From NCBI RefSeq assembly GCF_012726195.1, contig NZ_JAASAF010000004.1:1-64000 (forward strand): 64,000 bases of DNA, written 5' to 3'. This document shows positions 18,836 to 26,802 of the stretch, in pieces. Position 1 is the first letter of the stretch. Every line of letters begins with the position of its first letter. Origin of the DNA: Rhodococcus sp. HNM0563. GTDB taxonomy: Bacteria > Actinomycetota > Actinomycetes > Mycobacteriales > Mycobacteriaceae. Under the pieces are notes generated by a model that was not told the DNA's origin, did not search any database, and saw only the letters and a program-made list of their open reading frames with translations. Made by a program: the position numbers and the translations under genes.

Positions 18836-18956
18836 CAGGTCATGAGTACCAGCGTCAAGCCCCGGCTCGCTGGTCGGCAACCCTCCGCCGCGGTGGGGTG
18901 CTCCGGGTGACGACCTGGCTGACGTACCGAACCCGGACGCAGCAAGCGCGGACTCC
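18836..18956 (+). ncRNA. SAM-IV-type (SAM-I/IV clan) riboswitch
   Basis: CAGGTC (18836-18841) pairs with GACCTG (18912-18917) as P1. Inside are the conserved SAM-IV elements CATGAGT, CCAGCGTCAAG, GCTGGTCGGCAACCCTCC, GGTGGGGTGC and CCGGGTGA; a downstream helix/pseudoknot segment continues to about 18956. This RNA class binds S-adenosylmethionine and sits upstream of sulfur-metabolism genes in actinobacteria. The 3' boundary is approximate. Confidence 0.85.
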
Positions 18957-18998
18957 GCCGGCGAACGATTCACCATCGTCGTGGCGATCACCGACGGG

Positions 18999-19016
18999 TC
19001 CCTGATCGATGAGGGA
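18999..19016 (+). promoter_or_regulatory. Shine-Dalgarno-sequestering hairpin (riboswitch expression platform)
   Basis: TCCCT (18999-19003) is complementary to AGGGA (19012-19016), which is the ribosome-binding site 8 nt before the ATG at 19025. Formation of this short hairpin would hide the site, giving SAM-dependent translational control. The switch between folds is inferred. Confidence 0.5.
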
Positions 19017-19024
19017 AATTCGTC

Positions 19025-20335
19025 ATGACTGTTGCCACCTCCACCTGTATCGCTCCCTTTGCTCGCGTGTCGGGCTGTGACGTGCAGGTTCCTCTGGTGC
19101 AGGGCGGAACCTGCACCTACGCGAACTTCGACTATGCGGCGAGCGCGCCGGCTCTGGCGAGTGTGACGGACCGGATCGCCGAACTGTTGCCGTTCTACGC
19201 CAGCGTGCACCGTGGTGCGGGTTATGCCTCGCGCATCAGCACCACGAGCTACGAGGAGTCGCGTGAGTCGGTTTCCCGGTTCGTCGGGGCCGACGAGGAC
19301 CAGGTCGTGGTCTTCACCCGAAACACCACGGATTCGATCAACCTGCTGGCCGGTGCGGTCCCCGGTGACGTCGTGGTCCTCGACATCGAACATCACGCTA
19401 ACTTGTTGCCGTGGAAGAACACTCGTGTGGTGGAAGCCGCAGATTCGGTCTCGGAGACCGTGTGGCGGATCGCCGTCGAGCTCGAGCGTGCGCCGACGGC
19501 ACTGCTTGCCATCACGGGAGCCTCCAATGTGACCGGCGAGGTGCTTCCGATTGCCGAACTCGCCGACCTCGCCCACGCGTGCGGTGCACGGATTTTCGTC
19601 GACGGTGCCCAGCTGGTTCCGCATCGCCGCGTCGACCTCGCCGAGCTCGGCGTCGACTATCTCGCGTTCTCGGGCCACAAGCTCTACGCACCGTTCGGTG
19701 CCGGGGTGCTCGTCGGACGTCGCGACTGGCTCGATGTCGCGGAGCCGTACCTCGCCGGTGGTGGAGCGGTGCGTGAGGTGGCCCTCGACCGCACCGAGTG
19801 GGCGTGCGCCCCTGCCCGGCACGAAGCCGGGTCCCCGAACGTGCTGGGGGTCGCGGCGATCGCTGCCGCGTGCGACACCCTCGCGTCGCACGACGCCGAG
19901 GCAGCTGCGCGTCACGAAGAGCTGTTGTGCGCACAGCTCGTCGATGGCCTGCGCGATATTTACGGCGTGGAAATCCTTAGGCTGTGGGATGATTCGGCAG
20001 ACTGCGTCGGGATCGTGACCTTCGGTATCGACGGTTTCGAGCCCGGTGAGATAGCCGCATACCTCTCGGCCGAACACGGCATCGGTGTTCGTGACGGGCG
20101 GTTCTGCGCCCACCCGTTGCTCGCTCGCGTCGGCCTTCCCGGTGGTGCGGTGCGTGCATCGCTGGGATTGGGTAGTTCCTCGGCGGACGTCGATCGTCTG
20201 CTCGCGGCGCTTCGGCAGCTGGTGGCGAATGGGCCGCAGTGGTCGTATGCCAAGGCCGACGGGGCCTGGAGTCCGTCGCCGGAGACCCGGACCGGCCTCA
20301 CGCAGTCGGGCGACGGTGCGGCGGAGTGCGTCTGA
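19025..20335 (+). CDS. Class V aminotransferase / cysteine desulfurase-like PLP enzyme
   Basis: PLP-dependent enzyme of 436 residues. Typical features are the N-terminal YANFDYAASAPAL, VVVFTRNTTDSINLLA, DIEHHANLLPW, the PLP-binding aspartate in RIFVDGAQLVPH, and the Schiff-base lysine in DYLAFSGHKLYAP. A cysteine lies near the C-terminus (RDGRFCAHPLL), in the position used by cysteine desulfurases. It may release sulfur from cysteine or act on a related sulfur amino acid. The upstream SAM riboswitch and downstream Cys leader agree with a sulfur role. The ATG has AGGGA 8 nt upstream. It looks orthologous, from memory, to mycobacterial Rv3778c. Confidence 0.9.
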   Translation: MTVATSTCIAPFARVSGCDVQVPLVQGGTCTYANFDYAASAPALASVTDRIAELLPFYASVHRGAGYASRISTTSYEESRESVSRFVGADEDQVVVFTRNTTDSINLLAGAVPGDVVVLDIEHHANLLPWKNTRVVEAADSVSETVWRIAVELERAPTALLAITGASNVTGEVLPIAELADLAHACGARIFVDGAQLVPHRRVDLAELGVDYLAFSGHKLYAPFGAGVLVGRRDWLDVAEPYLAGGGAVREVALDRTEWACAPARHEAGSPNVLGVAAIAAACDTLASHDAEAAARHEELLCAQLVDGLRDIYGVEILRLWDDSADCVGIVTFGIDGFEPGEIAAYLSAEHGIGVRDGRFCAHPLLARVGLPGGAVRASLGLGSSSADVDRLLAALRQLVANGPQWSYAKADGAWSPSPETRTGLTQSGDGAAECV

Positions 20336-20385
20336 CGATCGCCGCAGAGATCGACAATTCCCCACGAGATCAGTAGGGTTTTCTC

Positions 20386-20478
20386 ATGGCAGTGTGGAGT
20401 TCGGCGCAGGCAGCGGCCCAGTGGTGCCGACGCCACGTCGACCTGTGCCGCACGGCCTCCTGCATCTGTTCGGACTGA
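20386..20478 (+). CDS. Cysteine-rich leader peptide, 30 residues
   Basis: An ATG at 20386 opens a 30-codon frame with the motif RRHVDLCRTAS followed by CIC and four cysteines in total. This RHVDLxRxAS...C pattern is shared by short actinobacterial leader peptides upstream of sulfur genes, where ribosome pausing on Cys codons senses cysteine supply. The stop lies 58 nt before the next gene, with a T-run (20496-20502) and a hairpin in between. Too short for a domain call; the family match is from memory. Confidence 0.75.
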   Translation: MAVWSSAQAAAQWCRRHVDLCRTASCICSD

Positions 20479-20504
20479 CGAGGTTCCCGTTCCCGCTTTT
20501 TTCG

Positions 20505-20520
20505 ATGCCGAGTTCGGCAT
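20505..20520 (+). promoter_or_regulatory. Candidate attenuator hairpin after the Cys leader
   Basis: ATGCCG (20505-20510) pairs with CGGCAT (20515-20520) across an AGTT loop, just before the ribosome site GAGAGGA (20524-20530) of the next gene. It could act with the leader peptide to control translation. The stem is short, and alternative folds were not computed. Confidence 0.35.
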
Positions 20521-20536
20521 ATCGAGAGGAATTCTC

Positions 20537-21142
20537 ATGTCCTACAGTAGTACATCGTCGACCGAATCACTGCGTGTCGCAGTCGAATTCGTAGAGGGGT
20601 CAGGGTCCGACGTGTGGGCCGATCTCACCGTTGATCGTGACGGTGGTGGGCCGCTCGACCTCAGTGCTGCTCCGCGCACCGTCGTGCGGGTGCGCGCCGC
20701 AGATCTACGGGAAGCACGCAAGATGCGCGATCGGGCACGAGCCGATGCCTCGGCGGAAGGCCGCGACCCCGACACCCTCACAGTGCTGGTCGACCTCGAA
20801 GTGATCGTCGACCTCGAAGCGCGCGTGGCTCGTCGCCGTGCTCAGGATGCGTGGCGCCGGGCAGGTGGGGGAGCGGCGGGCCTGTCCTATGTCGGTACTC
20901 CGACCGGGCTGGCCGGCCTGATCGCGGATATTCATGCCGTGAAGGTCGCCGACGGTGTCACCTTGATCCCGGTGGCCGGCGGCGTCACGGTCGACAACAT
21001 CGTCGACGGAACCCTGCCGTGGCTCGAGTCTCGCGGACTCATCGAGATCGCACCGTCGTCGGTGGAGTTGGGTCGCAGGTTCGCGGCAGGTAGGGGGCGT
21101 GCCACTGGTCGCTCGGACGGTCGTGCTGCCCTCGCATCCTGA
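20537..21142 (+). CDS. Short LLM-class monooxygenase-like protein
   Basis: Protein of 201 residues. Parts resemble the C-terminal region of luciferase-like (LLM) flavin monooxygenases of the alkanesulfonate/nitrilotriacetate type: GLSYVGTPTGLAGLIADIH and VADGVTLIPVAGG. The N-terminal TIM-barrel half is absent, so the protein is much shorter than the usual 300-450 residues and may not bind flavin by itself. The ATG has GAGAGGA 6 nt upstream. It follows the Cys leader and may share the SAM-riboswitch transcript, so a sulfur-metabolism role is likely; no reaction can be assigned. Confidence 0.7.
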   Translation: MSYSSTSSTESLRVAVEFVEGSGSDVWADLTVDRDGGGPLDLSAAPRTVVRVRAADLREARKMRDRARADASAEGRDPDTLTVLVDLEVIVDLEARVARRRAQDAWRRAGGGAAGLSYVGTPTGLAGLIADIHAVKVADGVTLIPVAGGVTVDNIVDGTLPWLESRGLIEIAPSSVELGRRFAAGRGRATGRSDGRAALAS

Positions 21143-21159
21143 CCTCCTGCACGTCGCGA

Positions 21160-21633
21160 TCAGTCGACCTCGAGGTCGACGCCCGCGGTGATCCGTAGGA
21201 GCTCGGTGTACGAGGTGCGGAAGAGGGTGTCCAGGCTCCCTCCCGATGCCCACAGCTCGGGGTATCCCGCCAACGCGCTGTCGACGTAGGTCGGCAGATT
21301 GGTGGGGTGCCCGAGCGGTGCCACGCCGCCCGGTGGCTGCCCAGTGACCTCGGTGATCAGGTCGTCGGGGGCGGGAGTGAGGGTGCCGGCCAGTCTGGCG
21401 CCGGCCCGCTCGAGTGAGACCCGGTGCGCGCCCGAGACGAGAACCAGTATCGGCTCCTCGTCGAGAAGGAGTACGAGGGACTCGACGATGGCTCCGACGT
21501 CGACCCGCACTGCAGCTGCTGCCTGTTCGGCGGTGCGCACCGGAGTCGACTGCGTGGTGATCAGGCCGTGATGTCCTCGGGCGATGAGGGTGTCGGCGAC
21601 TCGGGCAGCATTCGGGTGCAGAGGCCTGGGCAT
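21160..21633 (-). CDS. YbaK/EbsC-family aminoacyl-tRNA deacylase
   Basis: Protein of 157 residues with the YbaK/ProX fold. An N-terminal helix (HPNAARVADTLIARG) precedes AAAAVRVDVGAIVESLVLLLDE, and the conserved stretch TGQPPGGVAPLGHPT gives the loop of the editing pocket. Proteins of this family clear mischarged tRNA (often Cys-tRNAPro or Ala-tRNAPro). It converges with the LLM-like gene (17 nt apart) and diverges from the crotonase gene. Which tRNA it edits cannot be told. Confidence 0.88.
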   Translation of the reverse strand: MPRPLHPNAARVADTLIARGHHGLITTQSTPVRTAEQAAAAVRVDVGAIVESLVLLLDEEPILVLVSGAHRVSLERAGARLAGTLTPAPDDLITEVTGQPPGGVAPLGHPTNLPTYVDSALAGYPELWASGGSLDTLFRTSYTELLRITAGVDLEVD

Positions 21634-21723
21634 GATGCCACCCTATGAAAACCGGTGACTGCTGTGACCGGATCCAGAAGGATCGACGTGATCGGAAGCT
21701 CGGTGCGCTTTACGCGCTCAAAT

Positions 21724-21739
21724 ATTACTCTCGAGTAAT
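21724..21739. promoter_or_regulatory. Operator-like inverted repeat overlapping the crotonase start
   Basis: ATTACTC (21724-21730) and GAGTAAT (21733-21739) are perfect inverse arms around TC, 16 bp in all. The repeat runs into the ATG at 21738-21740, so a bound repressor would block transcription start. The form suits a TetR-type regulator. Confidence 0.6.
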
Positions 21740-22568
21740 GACTGATTCATCCAGTTGGAAGGCGTTCACCGTCGAGCGCACCGAACACGTAGCCCAGGTC
21801 ACGCTCATCGGCCCGGGCAAAGGCAACGCGATGGGACCGGATTTCTGGTCGGAACTGCCGCAGATCTTCGCGCAACTCGACACCGACCCCGAGGTTCGCG
21901 CCGTCGTGCTCACCGGCTCCGGCAAGCACTTCTCGTACGGCCTCGACCTTCCGGGCATGGCCGGTGAGCTCGGGCCGGTGCTGGCCGACAAAGCGCAGGC
22001 GAAGCCCCGCACCGATTTCCACGCCATGGTCAAGCGCATGCAGGGTGCCATCACGGCCGTCGCCGACTGCCGTAAGCCCGTCGTCGCTGCAATCTCGGGA
22101 TGGTGCATCGGCGGCGGCGTCGACCTCATCGCGGCGGCCGACATCCGCTACGCCAGCGCCGACGCCCAATTCAGCGTCCGTGAGGTCAAGGTCGGTATGG
22201 TCGCCGACGTGGGTAGCCTCGCGCGCCTTCCCCGGATCATCGGTGACGGGCACCTACGTGAACTCGCGCTGACCGGCAAGGACATCGACGCGGCACGTGC
22301 CGAGAAGATCGGCCTCGTGAACGACGTCTTCGACGACGCCGCGGCAACACTCGCCGCAGCGCACGCGAGCGCCGCCGAGATCGCGGCCAACCCCCCGCTC
22401 GTGGTCCACGGCATCAAGGACGTCCTCGACCACACGCGGTCCGCGCAGGTCGACGACAGTCTTCGCTATGTCGCGGCCTGGAACTCGGCGTTCCTGCCGT
22501 CCGAAGACCTCACCGAAGCGATCGCGGCCGTGATGCAGAAGCGCACGCCGGAGTTCAAGGGGCGTTAG
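21738..22568 (+). CDS. echA21: Crotonase / enoyl-CoA hydratase family protein (EchA21-like)
   Basis: Protein of 276 residues with the crotonase fold: VLTGSGKHFSYGLDL (first oxyanion-hole loop), ISGWCIGGGVDLIAAADIRYAS (second oxyanion loop and active-site helix), then a long C-terminal helix region. The N-terminus TVERTEHVAQVTLIGPGKGNAMGP closely resembles, from memory, mycobacterial EchA21. It should hydrate or isomerise an acyl-CoA. No ribosome site precedes the ATG, and the operator-like repeat covers the start, so the mRNA is probably leaderless. The longer in-frame start at 21645 would include the operator. A perfect terminator follows. Confidence 0.88.
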   Translation: MTDSSSWKAFTVERTEHVAQVTLIGPGKGNAMGPDFWSELPQIFAQLDTDPEVRAVVLTGSGKHFSYGLDLPGMAGELGPVLADKAQAKPRTDFHAMVKRMQGAITAVADCRKPVVAAISGWCIGGGVDLIAAADIRYASADAQFSVREVKVGMVADVGSLARLPRIIGDGHLRELALTGKDIDAARAEKIGLVNDVFDDAAATLAAAHASAAEIAANPPLVVHGIKDVLDHTRSAQVDDSLRYVAAWNSAFLPSEDLTEAIAAVMQKRTPEFKGR

Positions 22569-22587
22569 GAAGCAACCTGCAGAAAGA

Positions 22588-22629
22588 CGACATCTCCCGG
22601 CCGATTTCGTTATCGGCCGGGAGATGTCG
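22588..22629. terminator. Bidirectional terminator between convergent genes
   Basis: Two perfectly complementary 18-base arms (22588-22605 and 22612-22629, core CTCCCGGCCGAT/ATCGGCCGGGAG) flank a 6-nt loop. They lie between the convergent crotonase and pyrophosphatase genes. There is no T-run, which is common in high-G+C actinobacteria. Confidence 0.88.
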
Positions 22630-22667
22630 CCTTCAGGGGACGCGGTGTCTGCCGTCGTCCTACGTAC

Positions 22668-23159
22668 TCAGTGTCCGCCGTTGTCCTTCAAGCGCGCGAT
22701 CGACGCGGTGACCTCGGCCTCGGCGTCGGCCCGGCCCGCCCAATCGGCAGCTTCGACATGCTTGCCCGGCTCGAGATCCTTGTAATGCACGAAGAAGTGC
22801 TTGATTGCGTCGAGCTCGAACTGCGGCACATCGCTGATGTCCTGGATGTGATCCCAGCGCGGGTCACCGGCCGGAACGGCCAGGACCTTGTCGTCTCCGC
22901 CGGCCTCATCGACCATCTTGAACATGCCGACCGGGCGTGCATCGACGATCACGCCGGGGTACACGGACTCGGGGAGCAGCACCAGGCAGTCGAGCGGATC
23001 GCCGTCCTCACCGAGAGTGTTCTCGATGTAGCCGTAGTCGGCGGGGTAACCGAAGGAGGTGTAGAGGTAGCGGTCGAGCTTGACGCGGCCGGTCTCGTGA
23101 TCGACCTCGTACTTGTTGCGCTGCCCCTTGGGGATCTCGATGGTGACCTCGAACTCCAC
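22668..23159 (-). CDS. ppa: Inorganic pyrophosphatase
   Basis: Family I soluble pyrophosphatase of 163 residues: [19 protein letters not shown], the metal-binding signature [11 protein letters not shown], then [20 protein letters not shown] and [12 protein letters not shown]. It hydrolyses pyrophosphate released in biosynthesis and pulls those reactions forward. GTG 23159 was chosen: GAGG lies 6 nt before it, and it gives the family's usual N-terminus. It diverges from dacB. Confidence 0.97.
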   Translation of the reverse strand: MEFEVTIEIPKGQRNKYEVDHETGRVKLDRYLYTSFGYPADYGYIENTLGEDGDPLDCLVLLPESVYPGVIVDARPVGMFKMVDEAGGDDKVLAVPAGDPRWDHIQDISDVPQFELDAIKHFFVHYKDLEPGKHVEAADWAGRADAEAEVTASIARLKDNGGH

Positions 23160-23322
23160 GCCTTGCCTCACTTCGTCGATGTTTGCCAGTCGATACGACG
23201 TCCGTATCTGCGGCGATGGTCCGCAGTGAGGATAACCGCCCCGACGCTACGCTGTAGGTGCAGGTACCGGACCACCACGCGACCACCGAGGGCGCGAGTG
23301 TGTTGGACACAGCGGAGGCGCG

Positions 23323-24726
23323 TTGGCGGGGCAAGGCAAGAGCAAGAAGCAGGGCGGACTCGAGACCCGCAGACGCCGGAGCTTCCGGATCCTGCTCGGT
23401 ATCTGGATCGTGGGATTCCTGGCACTGGTGGTCGGTGGCGCGTTCGCGGTGTACGACGTCCGCAGCACTGCATCTGCCGCGGTGGTCCCCGCCCCCGCGC
23501 CCGTCATTGCTGCGCCGCAGGTCGCAGCTGTCACCGACTCCGCCCCCGCACCCAGCCCCTCCGGGCTCTCCGCCGCGCTCGGCGCCGCCGTGGCGAACCC
23601 GGGACTCGGCGCATTCACCGGATCGGTCACCGACGCCGCGACGGGCACGGTGCTCTGGTCACACGAGCCCGACCGTCCGATGACACCGGCGTCCACCACG
23701 AAACTGCTCACGGCAGCAGCGGCCCTGATCGCCCTGCCGAGCGACCATCGGATCACGACGAAGGTGGTGTCCGGATCCCGGCCGGGCGAGATCGTGCTGG
23801 TCGCCGGGGGAGACCCGACGCTGACAGCGCAGCCCGCCGGTCAGGACGGCTTCTATCCGGGCGCTCCGCGCATCGCCGACCTCGCCGACCAGATCACACG
23901 TTCCGGAAGTGTGGTCGACACCGTGCTCGTCGACACCGGTGCGTACAGCGGCGAGCTCCTCGCACCCGGCTGGTTCCCCGAGGACATCCCCGCGGGCTTC
24001 GTTGCCCCGATCGAGCCGGTGATGCTCGACGGCGGGCGATCCGACCCGCTCGAAGACGAATCGCCGCGCAGCGCCACACCCGCCCTGGACGCAGGACGGG
24101 CACTTGCCACTGCACTCGGCGCAGATCCCGCGACAGTGGCCCTCGCGTCCGCCCCACCCGGTGCGACTCCCATGGCATCGGTGCAATCGGCACCGCTGCG
24201 CGACCGGCTCGGCCAGATGGTGAGCCGATCCGACAATGTGCTCGCCGAGGCAATCGGTCGCGAGGTCGCCATGGAGGCCGGGGCCGGGGCTTCCTTCTCC
24301 GATGCCACCGGCGCCGTCCTGCGTGTGCTGCAGGGCGCGGGCTTCGACACCTCCGGGGTGACGCTTGTCGACCTCAGCGGCCTTTCGATCGACGACCGGA
24401 TCCCTGCCGGTCTGCTCGACTCGATCATGGCGGCCGCCGCAGCACCGGACCGCGAGGAACTGCGGCCCATACTCGACTACCTGCCTGTCGCTGGGGGCAC
24501 CGGCACCCTCGCTGATCGCTACGGTGCGACGAATCGCGCCGGAGCCGGGTGGGTTCGAGCCAAGACGGGCACACTGAATCTGGTGAGTGGACTTTCGGGT
24601 TATGTCGTCGACGTCGACGGTCGGGTGCTCTCGTTCGCGTTGCTGTCCAACGATCGTTCCCCCGGCGAGGCCAGGCCCGCGCTCGATGCGGTGGCCGCGG
24701 TCCTCCGACAATGCGGATGCCGATGA
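23323..24726 (+). CDS. dacB: D-alanyl-D-alanine carboxypeptidase / endopeptidase (PBP4 family)
   Basis: Protein of 467 residues with one N-terminal membrane anchor (FRILLGIWIVGFLALVVGGAF) and an Ala/Pro-rich linker. The penicillin-binding motifs of peptidase family S13 follow: STTK at 124-127 (catalytic serine), SDN in VSRSDNVLAEA, and KTG in RAKTGTLNLVSG. It trims peptidoglycan stem peptides outside the membrane. The start is TTG 23323. The next gene overlaps its stop by 4 bp (ATGA), and the tilS and hpt genes follow on the same strand. Gene order dacB-protease-tilS-hpt is conserved in mycobacteria. Confidence 0.94.
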   Translation: MAGQGKSKKQGGLETRRRRSFRILLGIWIVGFLALVVGGAFAVYDVRSTASAAVVPAPAPVIAAPQVAAVTDSAPAPSPSGLSAALGAAVANPGLGAFTGSVTDAATGTVLWSHEPDRPMTPASTTKLLTAAAALIALPSDHRITTKVVSGSRPGEIVLVAGGDPTLTAQPAGQDGFYPGAPRIADLADQITRSGSVVDTVLVDTGAYSGELLAPGWFPEDIPAGFVAPIEPVMLDGGRSDPLEDESPRSATPALDAGRALATALGADPATVALASAPPGATPMASVQSAPLRDRLGQMVSRSDNVLAEAIGREVAMEAGAGASFSDATGAVLRVLQGAGFDTSGVTLVDLSGLSIDDRIPAGLLDSIMAAAAAPDREELRPILDYLPVAGGTGTLADRYGATNRAGAGWVRAKTGTLNLVSGLSGYVVDVDGRVLSFALLSNDRSPGEARPALDAVAAVLRQCGCR

Positions 24727-25754
24727 GTGGCGCCGACCGCGCACTCGGCGATGCGATCGACTGGTCGTTCGCGGCGGGAGTCGGCGCGCGGCTGGCGCGG
24801 CCGGCGCCTGCGATGTCGCGCTACACCTACGACACCGCGGCCGCTGAACTCGCGTCCGCGTCGGATCGGGCCGAGGCGCCGGTCCGGGATCTGACCGGCC
24901 TCGTCGGCGGTGCTGCGCCGCGGCCCGCGCTCGTCGTCGACCGCCCGGGGTGGGTCCACGCGGCTGCCGCTTCGATGTCCGAACTGGTCGGCGAAGGGGA
25001 GAACCGCTCGTGGGCCGCGAAGCCCGCAGGAGCACAGGCCGGCGCGATGCTCGCCTATCTGTCCTCGGCGGTGCTCGGACAGTACGACCCGTTCTCCAGG
25101 ACGCTGCTGCTGGTCACCCCGAATGTTGTCGCCGTCGAACGGGCACTGAAGGTTCCGACGGCAGACTTCCGGTTGTGGGTATGCCTGCACGAGGTGACCC
25201 ACAGGGTGCAGTTCGCGGAGGCACCCTGGATGGCCGATCTCATGCGCGCAGCCGCCGGGGAACTCTCGGCAGCCGTCGACGAGCCGATCGGCGACATCGC
25301 GCGACGCCTCGCCTCGGCAGTCCGTGACCTGCGCGAACCTGAAGGCAAACCGATGTCGCAGCGAGGCATGCTCGGCCTGATGCGTGCGCTGCAGGCCGAA
25401 CCGCAACGCGAAAGCCTCGACCGGATGCTCGCGCTGGGCACCCTGCTCGAGGGGCACGCGGACCATGTCATGGACGCGGTCGGCCCGTCGGTGGTTCCCT
25501 CGGTGGTCCGCATCCGTCGCGCGTTCGACAGCCGGCGGCGACGCAGCAGCAATCCGATCCACCGCGTCATCCGCATCCTGCTCGGGATGGACGCGAAGAT
25601 CGCGCAGTACGTCCACGGCAAGAGGTTCGTCGACGCCGTCGTGGAGAAGGTGGGGATGGAGCGGTTCAACGTGGTCTGGTCCGGGCCGGACGCACTGCCG
25701 ACACTCGGCGAGATCGACAAGCCGGAAGCCTGGATCGCGCGAGTGCTGGGCTGA
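24723..25754 (+). CDS. Zinc-dependent metalloprotease-like protein (coenzyme F420 biosynthesis-associated family)
   Basis: Protein of 343 residues with a zinc-binding HEVTHRVQF (HExxH) in the middle and DRPGWVHAAAASMSELVGEG upstream. Further blocks are VAVERALKVP and ALGTLLEGHADHVMDAVGP, which supplies the third ligand. Members are annotated as coenzyme F420 biosynthesis-associated on the basis of phylogenetic profile, not biochemistry. The ATG at 24723 overlaps the dacB stop (ATGA), so translation is coupled. A longer in-frame start at 24549 would lie inside dacB. Role unknown. Confidence 0.88.
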   Translation: MSGADRALGDAIDWSFAAGVGARLARPAPAMSRYTYDTAAAELASASDRAEAPVRDLTGLVGGAAPRPALVVDRPGWVHAAAASMSELVGEGENRSWAAKPAGAQAGAMLAYLSSAVLGQYDPFSRTLLLVTPNVVAVERALKVPTADFRLWVCLHEVTHRVQFAEAPWMADLMRAAAGELSAAVDEPIGDIARRLASAVRDLREPEGKPMSQRGMLGLMRALQAEPQRESLDRMLALGTLLEGHADHVMDAVGPSVVPSVVRIRRAFDSRRRRSSNPIHRVIRILLGMDAKIAQYVHGKRFVDAVVEKVGMERFNVVWSGPDALPTLGEIDKPEAWIARVLG

Positions 25755-25756
25755 CG

Positions 25757-26782
25757 ATGGCTGCGGTATCGCCACCCCTGCTCCCCTCGACCCCCGCGAT
25801 CCACGAGATCCGATTGGCAGTGCGCGCGTGGCTCACCGAGCACAACGTGACCACCGTCGTCGTCGGGCTTTCCGGTGGTGCCGACTCGGCGGCCCTGACC
25901 GCCGCCGCCGTCGCCGAGGCTCATGCGGTGCACGCAGTAGTGGTGGATCACCGATTGCAGGCCGGATCCGACGTGGTCGCCGCACGAGCCGTCGAGTTCG
26001 CGGAGTCGATCGGATGCGCGTCTGCGCAGCTACGAGCGGTCGATGTGGCCGGTCCCGGCGGACTCGAAGCCGCCGCCCGCCGCGCGCGATACGGGGTCCT
26101 CGACGACGCGCGGTGTGGCAATCCTGTGCTACTCGGACACACTCTCGACGATCAGGCCGAAACCGTTCTGCTCGGCCTCGGCCGCGGCTCGGGTCTGCGG
26201 TCGATCCGTGGAATGGCGTCGTTCGACGACCCGTGGGGACGCCCTCTACTCGGCGTTCGGCGCGACACCACTCGCCTGGCGTGTCAGGAACTCGGCTACG
26301 ACCCGTACGAGGATCCGCACAACTCGGACCCACGGTTCACGCGCGTGCGGCTGCGGAGCGAGGTTCTGCCCCTGCTGGAGGACGCTCTCGGTGGTGGAGT
26401 CGCTGCGGCCCTCGCGCGAACCGCGGCGCAGTTGCGCGAAGACGGTGAAGCTCTGGACGCGGCCGCGGCGAGCGTGCTTTCCGAGGCCCTCGGACAACCG
26501 GGCGCCTCAGCAGGAGAGCAGCAACTCGATACCGCGACGCTCGCGTCGGCGCCACCCGCGGTCGGGCGTCGTGCGGTGCGGGCGTGGTTGATCGAAATGG
26601 GAGTCTCGTCACCGCCCGACCGAACCCTCCGCGCAGTGGACGCCCTGGTGAGAGGATGGCGCGGGCAGGGACCGGTGGCCGTCGGCCGCGGTCCCGGACG
26701 GGGGAGCAGGTTGGTGGTGGCACGACGGCGTGGCAGGCTGATCCTCGAGTTCGTCGACCAGCAACGGTGTGCGGACGACTGA
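25757..26782 (+). CDS. tilS: tRNA(Ile)-lysidine synthetase
   Basis: Protein of 341 residues with the N-type ATP pyrophosphatase P-loop SGGADS (39-44) in VVVGLSGGADSAAL, then LEAAARRARYGVLDDA and GHTLDDQAETVLLGLGRGSG. The C-terminal tRNA-binding region is shorter than in E. coli. It attaches lysine to C34 of the CAU-anticodon tRNAIle, which makes it read AUA. It starts 2 nt after the preceding gene and is followed 20 nt later by hpt. Confidence 0.95.
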   Translation: MAAVSPPLLPSTPAIHEIRLAVRAWLTEHNVTTVVVGLSGGADSAALTAAAVAEAHAVHAVVVDHRLQAGSDVVAARAVEFAESIGCASAQLRAVDVAGPGGLEAAARRARYGVLDDARCGNPVLLGHTLDDQAETVLLGLGRGSGLRSIRGMASFDDPWGRPLLGVRRDTTRLACQELGYDPYEDPHNSDPRFTRVRLRSEVLPLLEDALGGGVAAALARTAAQLREDGEALDAAAASVLSEALGQPGASAGEQQLDTATLASAPPAVGRRAVRAWLIEMGVSSPPDRTLRAVDALVRGWRGQGPVAVGRGPGRGSRLVVARRRGRLILEFVDQQRCADD

Positions 26783-26802
26783 CGGAAGGTAGGTAGGACC
26801 CG

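Noticed and set aside
18583-19005. Small plus-strand frames upstream of the aminotransferase
   Set aside because: They cross the promoter and the riboswitch aptamer.
22671-24515. 614-codon plus-strand frame across ppa and dacB
   Set aside because: It is antisense to ppa and out of frame with dacB; no motifs.
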